From Alphaproteobacteria bacterium (GTDB lineage Bacteria; Pseudomonadota; Alphaproteobacteria; Micropepsales; Micropepsaceae), in the NCBI GenBank assembly GCA_025924715.1, contig JAICHV010000020.1, positions 1 through 60,215 on the forward strand: 60,215 bases of DNA, given 5' to 3'. Position 1 is the stretch's first letter. Each line of letters starts with the position of its first letter. The notes under the pieces are model-generated. The model saw only the letters and a program-made list of their open reading frames with translations. It made no database searches and had not been told where the DNA came from. The position numbers and the translations under genes are program-made. Positions 39,213 to 51,577 of this stretch are shown piece by piece.

Positions 39213-40489
39213 TGGGCGAGCCCCTGCGATTGCGCGTCAACAACGAAATTCCCGCTTACCGCACCGGGCTGGTTGCCGCGCTGGATGTTGGAACATCCAA
39301 GGTTGCTTGCGTGATCGGCCGCGCCGAGCAGGGTTCGCTGAAGATTCTGGGCAGCGCCTTGCGCGAAAGCGCCGGGCTTCGCGCCGGGACGGTCAGCAGC
39401 CTGGACCTGGCGGAACAATCGATCCGCGATTGCACCGCCGCGGCCGAGAACCATGCCGATTCCCGCATCCAGAATGTGCTGATCTCGGTCAATTGCGGCC
39501 AGCCCGCCTCCGTCACTGCCCGCACCGCCATGACCTTGGATGGAGCGCTGGTCTCCGACGAGCATCTGCGGGCCCTTTTGCAGGACGGCCGGGCCCGCTG
39601 CCGCCTGCAAGGTCATGAGATCATCCAATCCGCGCCCACCTCTTATGTGGTGGATGAGGCCCGCGGGGTGCGCGATCCATCCGGCATGTTCTGCCAGCGC
39701 ATTGGGGTCACCATGCATGCCGTGGCGGTCAAGCCCAGCCCGCTGCAGAATCTGAAACTGGCGGTGGAGCGCTGCCATCTGAATGTGGTCGGGACCCTGT
39801 TCTCGGCCTATGCCTCGGGTCTTTCCATCCTCAGCGAAGACGAAAAGCAGATCGGCGCCACCGTGATCGACATGGGCGGCGGCGTCACCTCCATTGCCGT
39901 CTTCCTGGAAGGTCACCTGGTTTACGCCGATGTGGTGCCGCTGGGCGGCCAATCGGTCACCGCCGATATCTGCGCCATGCTGGCGGCGCCGCTGTCGGCG
40001 GCGGAGCGGGCCAAGACCCTGTTCGGCGCGGCCCTGGGGGACCTCCAAGCGGGGGCCGATGTGATATCCGTGCCCCAAATGGGCGAAGCGGGGGAGGACA
40101 CCGCCCTGCGCGTGCCGCGCTCGATGCTGACCCGCATCATCCAGGCCCGGCTGGAAGAGATTTTCGGCGAAGTGCAGAAGCGGCTTCAGGCCAGCGGCTA
40201 TGACGTGGCGGCGGGACGCCGCGCGGTCCTGACGGGGGGCGCCTGCCAGCTTGCCGGCACCCGCGAACTGGCGGCGCGCATTTTGAACAAACAGGTCCGG
40301 CTCGGCCGGCCTCAAGCCTTCCCCGGATTGGCGGCGGCCAATGCGGGTCCGGACTACGCCACGGCCATCGGCTTGCTGATGGCCGGGGCGACCATGCCGC
40401 CGGATGTGATCAATCCAGACTTGGCTTTGCCACGCACGGGCGAACCCAAGAACTGGTGGGAACGGTTGACGGGCCGGTTCCTGGGATGA
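39212..40489 (+). CDS. ftsA: Cell division protein FtsA
   Basis: A 425-residue actin-like ATPase that tethers FtsZ to the membrane. Motifs: AALDVGTSKVACVIGRAE (phosphate 1, about 20-37), the 1C SHS2 domain, VIDMGGGVTSIAVF (phosphate 2), GGQSVTADI, VLTGGACQLAGTRELAARI, and a C-terminal amphipathic helix (PKNWWERLTGRFLG) as membrane anchor. Start overlaps the ftsQ stop by one base. Confidence 0.97.
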   Translation: MGEPLRLRVNNEIPAYRTGLVAALDVGTSKVACVIGRAEQGSLKILGSALRESAGLRAGTVSSLDLAEQSIRDCTAAAENHADSRIQNVLISVNCGQPASVTARTAMTLDGALVSDEHLRALLQDGRARCRLQGHEIIQSAPTSYVVDEARGVRDPSGMFCQRIGVTMHAVAVKPSPLQNLKLAVERCHLNVVGTLFSAYASGLSILSEDEKQIGATVIDMGGGVTSIAVFLEGHLVYADVVPLGGQSVTADICAMLAAPLSAAERAKTLFGAALGDLQAGADVISVPQMGEAGEDTALRVPRSMLTRIIQARLEEIFGEVQKRLQASGYDVAAGRRAVLTGGACQLAGTRELAARILNKQVRLGRPQAFPGLAAANAGPDYATAIGLLMAGATMPPDVINPDLALPRTGEPKNWWERLTGRFLG

Positions 40490-40564
40490 TTCAACAATAT
40501 AAGTGCGAATCAGTTGGGCGATTCGGCGCGGGTGACAAACCAACGTCACTGAGGAGAAAATAAC

Positions 40565-42043
40565 ATGGCGATCAATCTGAAAATCCCTGAATCCAAGGAG
40601 TTGCGGCCCCGCATCACGGTGCTGGGCGTGGGCGGCGCCGGCGGCAACGCGGTCAACAATATGATCGGCTCCCGCCTGGAAGGGGTCGACTTTGTGGTCG
40701 CCAACACCGACGCCCAGGCGCTGAGCCAGTCCCGGGCCGAGCGGCGCATCCAATTGGGCGCCGCCACCACCGAAGGGCTCGGCGCGGGCGCCCAGCCCGA
40801 TGTCGGCCGCGCCGGGGCGGAAGAATCCATGCCCGAGATCATGGAGCAGCTGGCCGGCTCTCACATGGTGTTCATCACCGCCGGCATGGGCGGCGGCACC
40901 GGCACCGGCGCCGCGCCGGTCATCGCCCGGGCCGTGCGCGAACAAGGCATCCTGGTGGTCGGCGTGGTCACCAAGCCTTTCGCTTTCGAGGGCGACAAGC
41001 GCATGCGGGCCGCCGAACGCGGCATCGCCGAGCTGCAGCAGCATGTCCACACTCTGATCGTCATTCCCAACCAGAACCTGTTCCGCGTCGCCAACGACCG
41101 CACCACCTTCGCCCAGGCCTTCGCCATGGCCGATGAAGTGCTGCATGCCGGCGTGCGCGGCGTCACCGACCTGATCGTGATGCCGGGCCTGATCAATCTC
41201 GACTTCGCCGATATCAAATCGGTGATCAGCGAGATGGGTAAGGCGATGATGGGCACCGGCGAGGCCGAGGGCGAAGACCGCGCCCAGAAGGCCGCCGATA
41301 TGGCGATCTCCAATCCGCTGCTGGACGATGTCACCATGAAGGGCGCCAGGGGCGTGCTCATCAACATCACCGGCGGCCCCGATTTGATGCTGTTCGAAGT
41401 GGAACAGGCCGCCAATCGCATTCGCGCCGAGGTCGATCCCGACGCCAATATCATCTTCGGCAACACCATCCTGGAAGAGATGGAAGGGCGCATCCGCGTT
41501 TCCGTGGTCGCCACCGGCATTGACGCCATCGATATGAAGATGCCGGAAAAGGTCACCTCCCATCCGCGCTTCAAGCCGCCGGTGCACAAAGTGCCCGAAC
41601 TCAAACCCGCCCCGGTCAATGTCGTGCACAGCCAGGTCCAGGCGGTTGCGGACGGCATGAAGGCCGAGGCCAGCGATGCCGAGGCTTATATTCTGGGCGG
41701 CGCCGATGCCCCGGAATTGGTCGAGCCGCGCGCCGAATTCGTCGCCAAATATCCGGCCAGCGAAACCGTGCGCCGGCCCGAAGAGATGCCGCTGGCCCAA
41801 CCGCAGCCGGAAAAGAAAACCGGCTGGGGCCTGTTCGGCCGCAAGAAAAACGCGCCCGCCGATATGCGGATCGAGCCGCAGCCCGCGCCTCGCCCCACGG
41901 CACGCCCCCAGGCCGCGGCGCCGCGCCCGCAGTCTCAGGCCGAGCAGCAGCCTGTGCCGACAGCCGGCGAAGACTTGTTCCAGGAACATGGCCAGGACGA
42001 CCAGTTCGAGATTCCCGCTTTCCTGCGCCGGCAGTCGAATTAA
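40565..42043 (+). CDS. ftsZ: Cell division GTPase FtsZ
   Basis: A 492-residue tubulin-like GTPase forming the Z-ring. N-terminal GTPase domain with [16 protein letters not shown] (about 20-35), the tubulin signature [10 protein letters not shown] (about 108-117), and the T7 loop [11 protein letters not shown] variable Pro/Ala/Gln-rich linker (about 340-480) containing a basic segment ([13 protein letters not shown]) ends in the conserved peptide [11 protein letters not shown] that binds FtsA. GAGGAG lies upstream of the ATG. The 75-bp gap after ftsA holds a TATAAG (40498-40503) that may be part of an internal promoter. A strong hairpin terminator follows. Confidence 0.98.
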   Translation: MAINLKIPESKELRPRITVLGVGGAGGNAVNNMIGSRLEGVDFVVANTDAQALSQSRAERRIQLGAATTEGLGAGAQPDVGRAGAEESMPEIMEQLAGSHMVFITAGMGGGTGTGAAPVIARAVREQGILVVGVVTKPFAFEGDKRMRAAERGIAELQQHVHTLIVIPNQNLFRVANDRTTFAQAFAMADEVLHAGVRGVTDLIVMPGLINLDFADIKSVISEMGKAMMGTGEAEGEDRAQKAADMAISNPLLDDVTMKGARGVLINITGGPDLMLFEVEQAANRIRAEVDPDANIIFGNTILEEMEGRIRVSVVATGIDAIDMKMPEKVTSHPRFKPPVHKVPELKPAPVNVVHSQVQAVADGMKAEASDAEAYILGGADAPELVEPRAEFVAKYPASETVRRPEEMPLAQPQPEKKTGWGLFGRKKNAPADMRIEPQPAPRPTARPQAAAPRPQSQAEQQPVPTAGEDLFQEHGQDDQFEIPAFLRRQSN

Positions 42044-42072
42044 GCCGCCAGCCTCGCGATAACCGATTGTGG

Positions 42073-42098
42073 AAAGGGCGGCGCCAGCCGCCCTTTTT
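42073..42098 (+). terminator. Intrinsic terminator after ftsZ
   Basis: A perfect 10-bp stem AAAGGGCGGC (42073-42082) / GCCGCCCTTT (42087-42096) with a GCCA loop and a run of five T at 42094-42098. It closes the dcw transcript 30 bases after the ftsZ stop and only 14 bases before the lpxC start codon. Confidence 0.9.
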
Positions 42099-42111
42099 GC
42101 TATAAGGGCCC

Positions 42112-42963
42112 ATGCCTTTGCGCCAAACCCTCGCCCGCGAAATCCGCGTATCCGGAATCGCCCTGCATGCGGGAGCGGCGGTGACCATGACACTGGCGCC
42201 GGCGCCCGCCGGCAGCGGCGTGGTCTTCCGGCGCAGCGATCTGAATATCGATATCCCCGCTCGCTACGACATGGTCAGTGAGACGCGCCTGGGCACGGTG
42301 ATCGCCAAGGATGGCGCCACAATCAAGGTGGTTGAGCATTTGATGGCGGCGGTGGCCGGGGCGGGGCTGGACGATCTGCTGGTCACCCTGGATGGGCCCG
42401 AACCGCCGATCCTGGACGGCGATGCCCTGTCCTATCTCGTACTGATCGAGCAGGCGGGTTTGAAAGCGCTGGGCGCGCCGCGTCAGGCCATCCGGGTGCT
42501 CAAAACCGTGTCGGTCGAACAGAACGGCGCCAGCGCCAGTCTCTCGCCGGCGCAAACCAGCGAATATGATTTTGAGATCGATTTTCCCACCCCGGCAATC
42601 GGGCGGCAGACTCTCTCGTTCACCCTCACCCCGGAAAGTTTTCGCGCTCAGATCGCCCCCGCCCGCACCTTCGGGTTCCTGGCCGAGCTGGAAGGGTTGC
42701 ACAAAATGAACCTGGCCAAGGGCGCCAGTCTGGAAAATACCCTGGCAATCGGCGAGGAGGGCGTGGTCAACCGCGAACGTCTGCGCTTTTCCGACGAATT
42801 CGTCCGCCACAAGATCCTGGACGCGATCGGCGACATGGCGCTGGCGGGGGCGCCGCTGCTGGCGCGGTTCCGGGGGGTGAAATCGGGCCATGGCCTCAAC
42901 AACGCCCTGCTTCGGGCGCTGTTTTCCGACCCCAAATCTTATGAAAAAGTCATGCTTCCCTGA
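42112..42963 (+). CDS. lpxC: UDP-3-O-acyl-N-acetylglucosamine deacetylase
   Basis: A 283-residue zinc enzyme, the committed step of lipid A synthesis. Zinc and catalytic residues are in VVEHLMAAVAG (first His), RHKILDAIGDMALAG (His and Asp) and VKSGHGLNNALL (general acid His); FGFLAELEGLHKMNLAKGASLEN is the substrate region with the conserved Glu/Lys. It is somewhat shorter than the E. coli enzyme (305) because of a short C-terminus. A TATAAG lies just five bases before the ATG, and the terminator ends 13 bases before it, so it may have its own promoter and little or no leader. Confidence 0.96.
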   Translation: MPLRQTLAREIRVSGIALHAGAAVTMTLAPAPAGSGVVFRRSDLNIDIPARYDMVSETRLGTVIAKDGATIKVVEHLMAAVAGAGLDDLLVTLDGPEPPILDGDALSYLVLIEQAGLKALGAPRQAIRVLKTVSVEQNGASASLSPAQTSEYDFEIDFPTPAIGRQTLSFTLTPESFRAQIAPARTFGFLAELEGLHKMNLAKGASLENTLAIGEEGVVNRERLRFSDEFVRHKILDAIGDMALAGAPLLARFRGVKSGHGLNNALLRALFSDPKSYEKVMLP

Positions 42964-43074
42964 GGTGCGGGGGAGCATGCTATAAGGCGCCGGGCAGGGG
43001 CGATATGGCGGTTTGGAACCGGGCGGGTTTCGCCCAAGGTGCTGTCAAACCTGGTGAATTCTGGAAGGACGCCT

Positions 43075-43929
43075 ATGTCGGTCTGGTTGCGCAAAACTGT
43101 CTTCGGTCTGGCCTTGGCCGGCGTCGGCCTCAGCCTTGGCGGCTGCAGTCTGTTTGATACCGACGACGCCACCAACGACCTCAACAAGGAAGCGGCACAG
43201 TATCAAGAACGTCCCGTCGAACAGATCTATGCCGATGCCTGGACGGCGATCAACAAGCGCGACTGGGAAAACGCGGCCAAGCAATTCGACGAAGTCGACC
43301 GCCAGCATCCCTATTCGGTCTGGGCGCGCCGCGCCATGCTGATGAGCGCCTTCTGTTCCTATCAGGCCAACAAATATGACGACGCGGTGGGCACCGCCGA
43401 CCAATATATTTCGCTACATCCGGGCAGCGCCGAAGTCGCCTATGCCTTTTATCTGAAGGCGATCTCGCTTTACGAACAGATCGTCGATGTCGGCCGCGAC
43501 CAGTCCAAGACCGAAGGCGCGCTGGTGGCGTTGCAGGACGTGGTGCAGCGCTTCCCCGATACCGAATATGCCCGCGACGCCACCCTGAAGATCGACCTGA
43601 CCATGGACCATCTGGCCGGCAAGGAAATGGCGGTCGGCCGCTATTACCTCACCCGGGGCGACTATATCGGCGCCATCAACCGCTTCCGCGTGGTGGTGCA
43701 GCAATACCAGACCACCCCCCAGATCGCCGAAGCGCTGGAGCGGCTGACCGAGGCTTATTATTCGCTGGGACTCAACAGCGAGGCCCAGACTGCGGCCGCC
43801 GTGCTGGGGGCCAATTACCCCGGCAGCCAGTGGTATCAGGACGCCTATAATATTCTAAAGGGCCGCAGCCTGCGGCCGGCTGAAGACAAAGCCTCCTGGA
43901 TCAGCCAAGCTTTCCATCGGATTCTCTAA
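43075..43929 (+). CDS. bamD: Outer-membrane assembly lipoprotein BamD
   Basis: A 284-residue lipoprotein of the BAM complex, which inserts beta-barrel proteins. Signal peptide with lipobox (VGLSLGGC, Cys near residue 22), then TPR-type repeats: QIYADAWTAINKRDWENAAKQFDEVDRQHPYSVWARRA, KYDDAVGTADQYISLHPGSAE, GDYIGAINRFRVVVQQYQTT, EALERLTEAYYSLGL. These match BamD (ComL) throughout. GGAAGGA precedes ATG 43075. A TATAAG (42981-42986) lies in the 111-bp gap to lpxC. The lpxC-bamD-recN-ligA order is usual in Alphaproteobacteria. Confidence 0.95.
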   Translation: MSVWLRKTVFGLALAGVGLSLGGCSLFDTDDATNDLNKEAAQYQERPVEQIYADAWTAINKRDWENAAKQFDEVDRQHPYSVWARRAMLMSAFCSYQANKYDDAVGTADQYISLHPGSAEVAYAFYLKAISLYEQIVDVGRDQSKTEGALVALQDVVQRFPDTEYARDATLKIDLTMDHLAGKEMAVGRYYLTRGDYIGAINRFRVVVQQYQTTPQIAEALERLTEAYYSLGLNSEAQTAAAVLGANYPGSQWYQDAYNILKGRSLRPAEDKASWISQAFHRIL

Positions 43930-43943
43930 ACAGGAACACCTCG

Positions 43944-47870
<3,927 letters not shown>

Positions 47871-47925
47871 ATGGGTTACTTCCGAGCAGGCCAACTTCCA
47901 AGGGCGGCGTCTGCTTCGCAATTTC

Positions 47926-47996
47926 TGGAATAAATATTCCAACGCCCGCTTTGGCCCAAAGTGGTCATTGACTTGGCTTCCCGCACGCGGCTTAAC
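47926..47996 (+). promoter_or_regulatory. Candidate promoter and operator of the PQQ dehydrogenase gene
   Basis: A 16-bp inverted repeat TGGAATA-AA-TATTCCA (47926-47941) stands out in GC-rich sequence and may be a regulator site. Downstream, TTGACT (47968-47973) and CTTAAC (47991-47996) are 17 bp apart and could be -35 and -10. The gene starts at 48065. Confidence 0.35.
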
Positions 47997-48064
47997 GAGG
48001 CGGCGGATCTCGGCTATTGTGCGGCCCAGGGGATCAAAATCCTCATTCACCCGGGGAGCTTTCC

Positions 48065-50041
48065 ATGAAGAATCATTCCGGTGCCTTTGGCGGGTTGTTG
48101 CTTGTGGCGGCAATCCTGCCTGGTCCTGTGTTGGCCCAAACCCAGTCGTCCCCCGGCCAACTCCTGTTCGAGAGCAATTGCGCCATCTGCCATGGCAAGG
48201 ACGCCAAAGGCGGCGAGCTCGGCCCCGCTATCACAGCCCGCATCAGCAACTACACGCTCAGCGAAATGGAATCGCTGGTGCGCGAAGGCCTGCCCGGTTC
48301 CGGTATGCCCAGCCACAATCTGGCCGGGGCCGACATGCAGGCGCTGGTCGCCTATGTCCAAACCCTCAAGGGCGATGTCGACCCGCAGAAACACCGCACT
48401 GTTTCCCTGCCCGGCGGAAAGTCCCTGACGGGCACGGTGCTGAACGAAGGTCCCGACGATCTGCAGCTTCTGGGCGACGACGACCGCACCATCCATCTGC
48501 TGCGCAAGACCGCCACGGGCTACCGGCCCGTCACCAGCCAGGTCGACTGGACCAGCTATGACGGCGGCACAAGCGGCAACCGCTACACGGCGCTGAAGCA
48601 GATCACACCGGCCAATGTGGCGCATATGGCGCCGCAATGGATATTCCCGCTGCGCGGTGCCTCGCCGCTGGAAGGCACGCCCCTGGTGGTCGGTGGCCTT
48701 ATGTACATGACCAGCGCCAATGAAATCTATGCGCTGGACGCCGGCTCGGGCCGCCAGGTCTGGCATTATCAGCGCAAGCGCACCAAGGACGTGATCGGCA
48801 ACGCAGCGGGCGGCATCAACCGCGGCGCGGCGGTGGCGGGCGACAAGATTTTCTTAGGCACCGACAATTGCCATCTCATCGCGCTCAACCGTTTCACCGG
48901 CAAATTGTTGTGGGACACCGAGATGGAGGACTCCCGCCAGAATTACGGTTCGACCGGCGCGCCGCTGACGGTGGGCAATCTGGTGGTCTCCGGCTCCTCC
49001 GGCGGCGACGAAGGCGTGCGCGGCTTCATCGCCGCTTTCGATCAGACGACGGGCAAGGAAGTCTGGCGCTTCTGGACCGTGCCCAAGCCGGGCGAACCGG
49101 GTTCGGAGACCTGGCAGGGCGACGGCATCAACCATCCCGCCGTCTCCACCTGGCTCAGCGGTTCGTATGATCCCAGCCTCGACACCATCTACTGGTCTAC
49201 CGGCAATCCCGGCGCCGATCTGGATGGCGACAATCGCGGCGGCGACAATCTCTATGCCAGTTCGGTGGTGGCGCTGGATGCCAAGACCGGCAAGTTGAAA
49301 TGGTACTTCCAGTTCACGCCGCACAATCTGTGGGACTATGACGCCGAGCAGCCGCTCGCCCTGGTCGATGCGAATTGGGAAGGTAAGCCCCGCAAACTGC
49401 TGCTGGACGCCAACCGCAACGGTTATTTCTATGTCCTCGACCGCACCGACGGAAAACTGCTGCTGGCGAAGAAATTCGTCCGCAAGATGACCTGGTCGAC
49501 CGGCCTGGACGCCAAGGGCCGCCCCATCGTCGCGCCCAACACGGCGCCCACGCTGGAAGGTAATACTGTCTGCCCCTCGCTGCAGGGCGGAAGCAACTGG
49601 TTCTCGACCGCGTTCAATCCGGCCACCGGGCTCTATTATGTGCAGACGCTGGAGAAGTGCAGCCTCTTCACCAAGACTCCGATGCAATGGACGGCGGGCA
49701 AGGGCTATTTCGGCGGCACCTTCGGCAACGCGCCGGGTGACGTGCCGCAGAAGATCATTCGCGGCATCGACATCAAGACTGGCGCGGTGAAATGGGAATT
49801 GCCCCAAACCGGCCCCGGCTCGACTTCGGCCGGAACGCTGGCCACGGCAGGCGGCCTGGTCTTCTTCGGCGACGATGCCCAGGGCCTGACGGCCGCCGAT
49901 GCCAGGACCGGCAAGGCGCTGTGGCATTTCCCCATGCACCAGAATCTACGCGCCTCGCCCATGACCTATGAATTCGATGGGAAGCAATATGTCGCTATCG
50001 CATCCGGATCGGACGTGATTGCATTCGGAGTCGTAAAATGA
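48065..50041 (+). CDS. Secreted PQQ-dependent dehydrogenase with N-terminal cytochrome c domain
   Basis: A 658-residue exported quinoprotein. Signal peptide (residues 1-24, ending PVLAQ), then a haem c domain with C-A-I-C-H (39-43) and the distal Met region (GLPGSGMPSHNL), then an eight-bladed PQQ propeller starting about 165 (QVDWTSYDGGTSGNRYTALKQI). Active-site residues of quinoprotein dehydrogenases are present: Asn in WSTGNPG and Asp in GGDNLYASSVVALD, plus the TPHNLWDYDAEQP motif. The vicinal Cys pair of methanol/ethanol dehydrogenases is not seen. Most type II enzymes carry the cytochrome at the C-terminus, so the N-terminal position is notable. It oxidises an unknown alcohol or sugar in the periplasm. 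GGGGAG precedes the start. Confidence 0.92.
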   Translation: MKNHSGAFGGLLLVAAILPGPVLAQTQSSPGQLLFESNCAICHGKDAKGGELGPAITARISNYTLSEMESLVREGLPGSGMPSHNLAGADMQALVAYVQTLKGDVDPQKHRTVSLPGGKSLTGTVLNEGPDDLQLLGDDDRTIHLLRKTATGYRPVTSQVDWTSYDGGTSGNRYTALKQITPANVAHMAPQWIFPLRGASPLEGTPLVVGGLMYMTSANEIYALDAGSGRQVWHYQRKRTKDVIGNAAGGINRGAAVAGDKIFLGTDNCHLIALNRFTGKLLWDTEMEDSRQNYGSTGAPLTVGNLVVSGSSGGDEGVRGFIAAFDQTTGKEVWRFWTVPKPGEPGSETWQGDGINHPAVSTWLSGSYDPSLDTIYWSTGNPGADLDGDNRGGDNLYASSVVALDAKTGKLKWYFQFTPHNLWDYDAEQPLALVDANWEGKPRKLLLDANRNGYFYVLDRTDGKLLLAKKFVRKMTWSTGLDAKGRPIVAPNTAPTLEGNTVCPSLQGGSNWFSTAFNPATGLYYVQTLEKCSLFTKTPMQWTAGKGYFGGTFGNAPGDVPQKIIRGIDIKTGAVKWELPQTGPGSTSAGTLATAGGLVFFGDDAQGLTAADARTGKALWHFPMHQNLRASPMTYEFDGKQYVAIASGSDVIAFGVVK

Positions 50042-50155
50042 AAGGCAGGCATGCCAAAGCGCGCGAAAAGAGCAGCACACTTGCCAATGTCCGCTTCTGA
50101 CCGAAACAGCAATTCGCGCTGGCGCCCGGTCTTCCCGCTGGATGGCGCCGCACCG

Positions 50156-51331
50156 ATGCCAAACTTTGATCAGCGGGAGGGCCTTTCGATAAAGGATCGA
50201 CGTGAGGTACTGAAGACCGTTGGCGTCGGAGCATCTCTCTTGATGTCAGGGCTAACGACGCCAGTCGCGTCGGCCGCATCCGGCAGCCGGACCACGAGCA
50301 TCGCTATCGTTGGGAACGCGTTCCATATCAACGGCAAGCCGACCTATCTGGGTCGCTCCTTTCGCGGCAACAAGATTGAAGGCCTGCTGTTTACCTCGCG
50401 CATGGTCAACGCCATAATTGACGATCACAATCCCGAGACCCGCGGGGTATGGGCCTATGGCGATGGTCCTTGGAACCCGGAGCGTAACACCAATGAGTTC
50501 ATAGCTGCGCTGCCCAGCTATCGCGCGCATGGTCTGACCTCCGTCTCGTTTAATGTGCAGGGCGGCAGCCCCATGGGCTATGGCTGGCACCAGCCGTGGC
50601 ATACCAGCGGCTACACGCCGGATGGCCATCTGCTGCCGGAATACCGTGCCCGGCTGTTGCGCGTGCTGGATGCGCTGGACGAGAGCGGCATGGTGGCGGT
50701 GCTTGGCCTATTCTATATCGGGGCCACTCCGGCGTTGGCGGACGAAGCGGCCTTGCTGCGCGCCACGGACGAAGTCACCGACTTGGTCTGCGAGGGGGGC
50801 TATACCAATGTCATGATCGAAGTCGGCAACGAGATCGACCTGGCGCGCTGGCCTTATGAGATCGTCAAACCGGCGCGCAGCCATGAGTTGGTGGCGCACA
50901 TCCAGACTCGCAGCAAGGCACGGCTCAAGACCGCATCCGGGTGGCTGCTGGTCTCCACCAGTTTCGCCGGCCGCGGCGACCTGCCACGCCGGTTACTGCA
51001 GACCGCCGATTATGTGCTGTTCCACGGCAACGGCCTCGCGACCCCTGCGGAGGTGCACGCGCGTGCCACGTCGATCCGAGCCACTGCCGGCTATGCCGGT
51101 CAGCCGCTCTTAATCAACGAGGATGACCATTACGACTTCGACCGACCGCAGAACAACATGATGGCGGCGATTGAAGAGTATTGCGGGTGGGGCTTCTTCG
51201 ACTATCGCCAAATCCGTGAGCCGTTCGAATATGGCTATCAGAGCCTGCCCGTTGACTGGACTATCGACTCGCCCCGCAAAAAAGGGTTTTTTGGCCTATT
51301 GGCCGAGGCGACCGGTTCGGCGCCGCCTTGA
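50156..51331 (+). CDS. Tat-exported glycoside-hydrolase-like TIM-barrel protein
   Basis: About 391 residues. A twin-arginine signal (DRREVLKTVGVGASLLMSG) is followed by a barrel domain whose features fit clan GH-A glycosidases: FHINGKPTYLGRSFRGN at the start, MIEVGNEIDLARW with an N-E pair as possible acid/base, FHGNG, and PLLINEDDHYDF with a Glu at the nucleophile position. I cannot name the GH family. ATG 50156 puts RR at residues 15-16, but ATG 50051, with AAAGGCAGG upstream, would add 35 residues. It lies just after the PQQ dehydrogenase gene and is probably co-transcribed. Base composition is a little less GC-rich than the neighbours. Confidence 0.7.
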   Translation: MPNFDQREGLSIKDRREVLKTVGVGASLLMSGLTTPVASAASGSRTTSIAIVGNAFHINGKPTYLGRSFRGNKIEGLLFTSRMVNAIIDDHNPETRGVWAYGDGPWNPERNTNEFIAALPSYRAHGLTSVSFNVQGGSPMGYGWHQPWHTSGYTPDGHLLPEYRARLLRVLDALDESGMVAVLGLFYIGATPALADEAALLRATDEVTDLVCEGGYTNVMIEVGNEIDLARWPYEIVKPARSHELVAHIQTRSKARLKTASGWLLVSTSFAGRGDLPRRLLQTADYVLFHGNGLATPAEVHARATSIRATAGYAGQPLLINEDDHYDFDRPQNNMMAAIEEYCGWGFFDYRQIREPFEYGYQSLPVDWTIDSPRKKGFFGLLAEATGSAPP

Positions 51332-51577
51332 CGACCGTGTGATCGGGGGAGCGGTAGCCAGTTTTGTAACGAGGAGAGCGGGGATGGCGGCAGCCTTCGT
51401 GAGCCGCACGCCCGACCCGGGCGCTAAGGTCAACAGGAGCTTCCTTGTCGGCCGACGCGTCGTCTCCAGGTGGATATGCTGACGAGCCCCCCAGCCGGTC
51501 TGATTATGTACCTTGCCGAATATCCGCTTCCGGCGCAAAGCGGAATTCGATGAAAACCCAATACGGGCGGCGGCGCA
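51332..51577. other. Convergent intergenic region
   Basis: About 246 bp between the converging glycosidase-like and DUF1552 genes. A hairpin TCCGCTT/AAGCGGA (51523-51529/51538-51544) may help to end transcription. Short open frames here resemble no known protein. Confidence 0.35.

Noticed and set aside
39149..42193. A 1014-codon open frame on the minus strand opposite ftsA and ftsZ.
   Set aside because: It is an antisense shadow caused by GC-rich codon use; ftsA and ftsZ are unmistakable and the antisense product is a low-complexity Gly/His/Arg string.
50038..50100. A short open frame starting ATGA at the end of the PQQ dehydrogenase gene.
   Set aside because: It stops after about 20 codons and is out of frame with the following gene; probably chance.
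51332..51577. Possible insertion-sequence or gene remnant between the converging accessory genes.
   Set aside because: Translations on both strands show no transposase motif, and no terminal repeats or target duplication were found.
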